This document shows, piece by piece, positions 62,416 through 64,000 of a stretch of DNA of 64,000 nt (the stretch's first letter is position 1; every line of letters begins with the position of its first letter). The notes below the pieces were generated by a model that was not told the origin of the DNA, searched no databases, and saw only the letters and a program-made list of their open reading frames with translations. The translations under genes were made by a program, and so were the position numbers. The DNA comes from Lysinibacillus_B sp042920265 (GTDB taxonomy: Bacteria; Bacillota; Bacilli; Bacillales_A; Planococcaceae), in the NCBI RefSeq assembly GCF_042920265.1, contig NZ_JBDQZI010000011.1, positions 62,001 through 126,000 of the forward strand. Reading direction: 5' to 3'.

Positions 62416-62862
62416 TTATTCCTTCTCTTCTAGCCCGAACAATTGCATCAGTGAAGTCTTTGAATGAATAACATCTTCTAATGTGTAGCTATCCAGTACT
62501 TTTAAATATGCCTGCAATGCTTCATATAACGCATTTTTCAACCTACATTCAGGGGCAATACGACATAAATTATTTTCTGGATTAAAGCATTCTACAATAT
62601 GAAAATCTTCCTCTGTTTTGCGTACAACTTCCCCGATGACAATCTCTTGAGGATCGATTGCTAAGCGGATGCCACCGCCACGTCCGCGAATCGTTTCGAT
62701 ATAACCGTATTTCCCCAAATCATATGTCACTTTCATTAAATGATTTTTTGAAATTTGATATGTGTCCGCAATTTCTTGAATTGTTGCTAAATGGTCTTGG
62801 CCACGCACGCCCAAGTACATTAGCACTCGCAATGAATAATCCGTATATACAGTTAAGCGCAC
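62416..62862 (-). CDS. nsrR: NsrR nitric oxide-sensing Rrf2 regulator
   Basis: A 148-residue Rrf2 protein starting at the GTG at 62862 (GGTGGAGAA before it), giving RLTVYTDYSLRVLMYLG as N-terminus like B. subtilis NsrR. Cys92, Cys100 and Cys106 (the C-x7-C-x5-C pattern) carry the [4Fe-4S] cluster that NO destroys. It represses hmp, which lies divergently next door, so loss of the cluster induces NO detoxification. Confidence 0.93.
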   Translation of the reverse strand: MRLTVYTDYSLRVLMYLGVRGQDHLATIQEIADTYQISKNHLMKVTYDLGKYGYIETIRGRGGGIRLAIDPQEIVIGEVVRKTEEDFHIVECFNPENNLCRIAPECRLKNALYEALQAYLKVLDSYTLEDVIHSKTSLMQLFGLEEKE

Positions 62863-62935
62863 TTCTCCACCAACTTTCTTCTTATATGAGTATACCATCA
62901 AATCATTTGAGGAATAATACATATGCTTAGAAACA

Positions 62936-62960
62936 AAACATATATTTTAAATATGTGTTT
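62936..62960. promoter_or_regulatory. NsrR-type palindrome 1
   Basis: AAACATATATTTTAAATATG, extended by TGTTT, is an almost perfect dyad resembling the ATGTATTTTAAATACAT-like NsrR box. It lies between nsrR and hmp. Confidence 0.55.
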
Positions 62961-62975
62961 TGTGAATAATTTGTT

Positions 62976-63000
62976 AAAGATGTATTTTTAATATTGCTTT
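62976..63000 (+). promoter_or_regulatory. NsrR-type palindrome 2 near hmp
   Basis: AAAGATGTATTTTTAATATT, extended by GCTTT, keeps the AAGATGTATTT half of the known NsrR box, closer to the hmp start at 63046. Confidence 0.55.
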
Positions 63001-63045
63001 TAAATAAAAGCAGGCGTATAGTGAGAAGTGAAAGGACGTGACGAT

Positions 63046-64000
63046 ATGTTACAACAAAAAACGATTGATATTATTAAAGCGACAGTACCCGTTTTAGAAC
63101 AACACGGTTTAACAATTACAAAAACGTTTTACAAAAACATGTTTGAAGCACATCCAGAATTACTTAACATTTTTAACCACACAAATCAGCAACGAGGACG
63201 TCAGCCACATGCTTTAGCCAACACGGTGTATGCAGCTGCTGTTCACATTGACAACTTAGAAGCTATCGTACCGGCAGTGATGTTAATTGCCCATAAACAC
63301 CGTAGCCTTGGGGTTTTACCAGAGCACTATCCTATCGTTGGACAACACTTACTAGGTGCCATCAAGGAAGTACTTGGCGATGCAGCCACACCAGAAATTA
63401 TTGATGCATGGGCTCAAGCATACGGTGTCATTGCGGATATCTTTATCTCAGTGGAAGAAGATTTATACAGACAAACGGAAAACAATGGCGGCTGGCGTTT
63501 ATTCAAGCCATTCAAAATTGCACGTAAAGTAAAGGAAAGCGATATCGTCACAAGCTTCTACTTAACTCCAGTTGACGGTGAAAAATTACCAGAAGCAGTA
63601 CCTGGTCAATACATTTCTATTCGCCTTGCGATGCCAGGTGAACAATATTTAATGAATCGTCAATACACAGTAACAGACGTAACAGAAAACAACGAATACC
63701 GTATTTCTGTCAAACGTGAAGACGAAGGAACACCAAATGGTCGCGTATCAACATACCTTCACAATGATGCCGAAATCGGTACAGAAATCGAAGTATCAGC
63801 TCCAGCTGGTTTATTCACATTAAACGAAGGGACAAATGATGTATTATTCATCGCAGGCGGCGTTGGTGTAACACCTTTATACCGTATGTTACTGACAGCT
63901 GATAATCGTAAAACATCCTTCATTTTATGTGCACGTAACGAGCGCGTCGCTGCCTTCACTGAGCAAATCGAAGCAAATGCGGACCATTATAAAGCGATTT
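63046..64000 (+). CDS. hmp: Flavohaemoglobin (NO dioxygenase), 3' end cut off
   Basis: The first 318 codons are present; the window ends before the stop. The globin part has distal Tyr29 and Gln53 and proximal His85 (HKHRSLGV), followed from about residue 150 by the FAD/NAD reductase domain (RQYTVTD, IAGGVGVTPL). It converts nitric oxide to nitrate with oxygen and NAD(P)H. AAAGGA precedes the ATG at 63046. It sits beside nsrR. Confidence 0.95.
   Translation, partial: MLQQKTIDIIKATVPVLEQHGLTITKTFYKNMFEAHPELLNIFNHTNQQRGRQPHALANTVYAAAVHIDNLEAIVPAVMLIAHKHRSLGVLPEHYPIVGQHLLGAIKEVLGDAATPEIIDAWAQAYGVIADIFISVEEDLYRQTENNGGWRLFKPFKIARKVKESDIVTSFYLTPVDGEKLPEAVPGQYISIRLAMPGEQYLMNRQYTVTDVTENNEYRISVKREDEGTPNGRVSTYLHNDAEIGTEIEVSAPAGLFTLNEGTNDVLFIAGGVGVTPLYRMLLTADNRKTSFILCARNERVAAFTEQIEANADHYKAI

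Overview
The window looks like chromosomal DNA of a low-GC Gram-positive bacterium of the order Bacillales, most likely the Planococcaceae/Caryophanaceae side (Solibacillus or Lysinibacillus-like). The evidence is AT-rich sequence, strong AGGAGG-type ribosome binding sites, many TTG/GTG starts, a SLAP-domain protein, a cydABS operon with the tiny Bacillales CydS subunit, an NsrR/Hmp pair with the B. subtilis cysteine positions, and a bioDAYB operon behind a BirA-type operator. No rRNA, tRNA, CRISPR array or intact transposase was seen. The genus is an inference.

Layout. 0-9 kb: a membrane GGDEF protein, a NERD-domain protein, a LysR regulator divergent from a methyltransferase, an AlsT-type amino acid/sodium symporter with a structured leader, and a lipoprotein. 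9-21 kb: an RlmI-like rRNA methyltransferase, an SDR, a SLAP protein, a frameshifted membrane protein, a HepT-like protein without partner, a Fic protein, a CrtI-like FAD oxidoreductase beside a bacterial staygreen (SGR) homologue, small secreted or membrane proteins, UspA and an FMN reductase. 21-30 kb is accessory: two unrelated XRE-regulator/membrane-protein cassettes with visible operators, a four-gene glycan cassette (PgaC-like GT2, WbqC, PIG-L deacetylase, DegT aminotransferase), a decayed Nudix gene with a 3-hydroxyacyl-CoA dehydrogenase scrap, acetyltransferases, and a second NERD paralogue. 30-37 kb: two metallo-beta-lactamase-fold proteins and an MFS/nitronate monooxygenase operon divergent from a LysR gene.

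37.3-40.8 kb is a restriction-modification island: a DUF1413-like protein, a C5-cytosine methyltransferase, and a convergent operon holding a close MspI relative (predicted CCGG endonuclease) and a second, possibly nuclease-like protein. 41-49 kb: DUF421 and HPP membrane proteins, lipoproteins, cydABS, and an AlkD-like DNA glycosylase. 49-53 kb: a putative orphan small RNA, argGH with ARG boxes, and intergenic fold-back repeats. 53-59 kb: an iron alcohol dehydrogenase, an SDR, and the biotin operon. 59-64 kb: a paralogue-type RsgA GTPase behind a two-uORF leader and a hairpin that covers its ribosome binding site, a second nitronate monooxygenase, DoxX, NsrR, and the first 318 codons of the flavohaemoglobin gene hmp, cut by the window edge.

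The most interesting candidates are the rsgA-like leader (a possible translation-attenuation or coupling switch on a ribosome-associated GTPase), the compact GT2/PIG-L glycan cassette with a hairpin at its ribosome binding site, the putative small RNA near 49.3 kb, and the palindromic elements near 48 and 53 kb. All calls come from reading the sequence and remembered family features; no database search was run.
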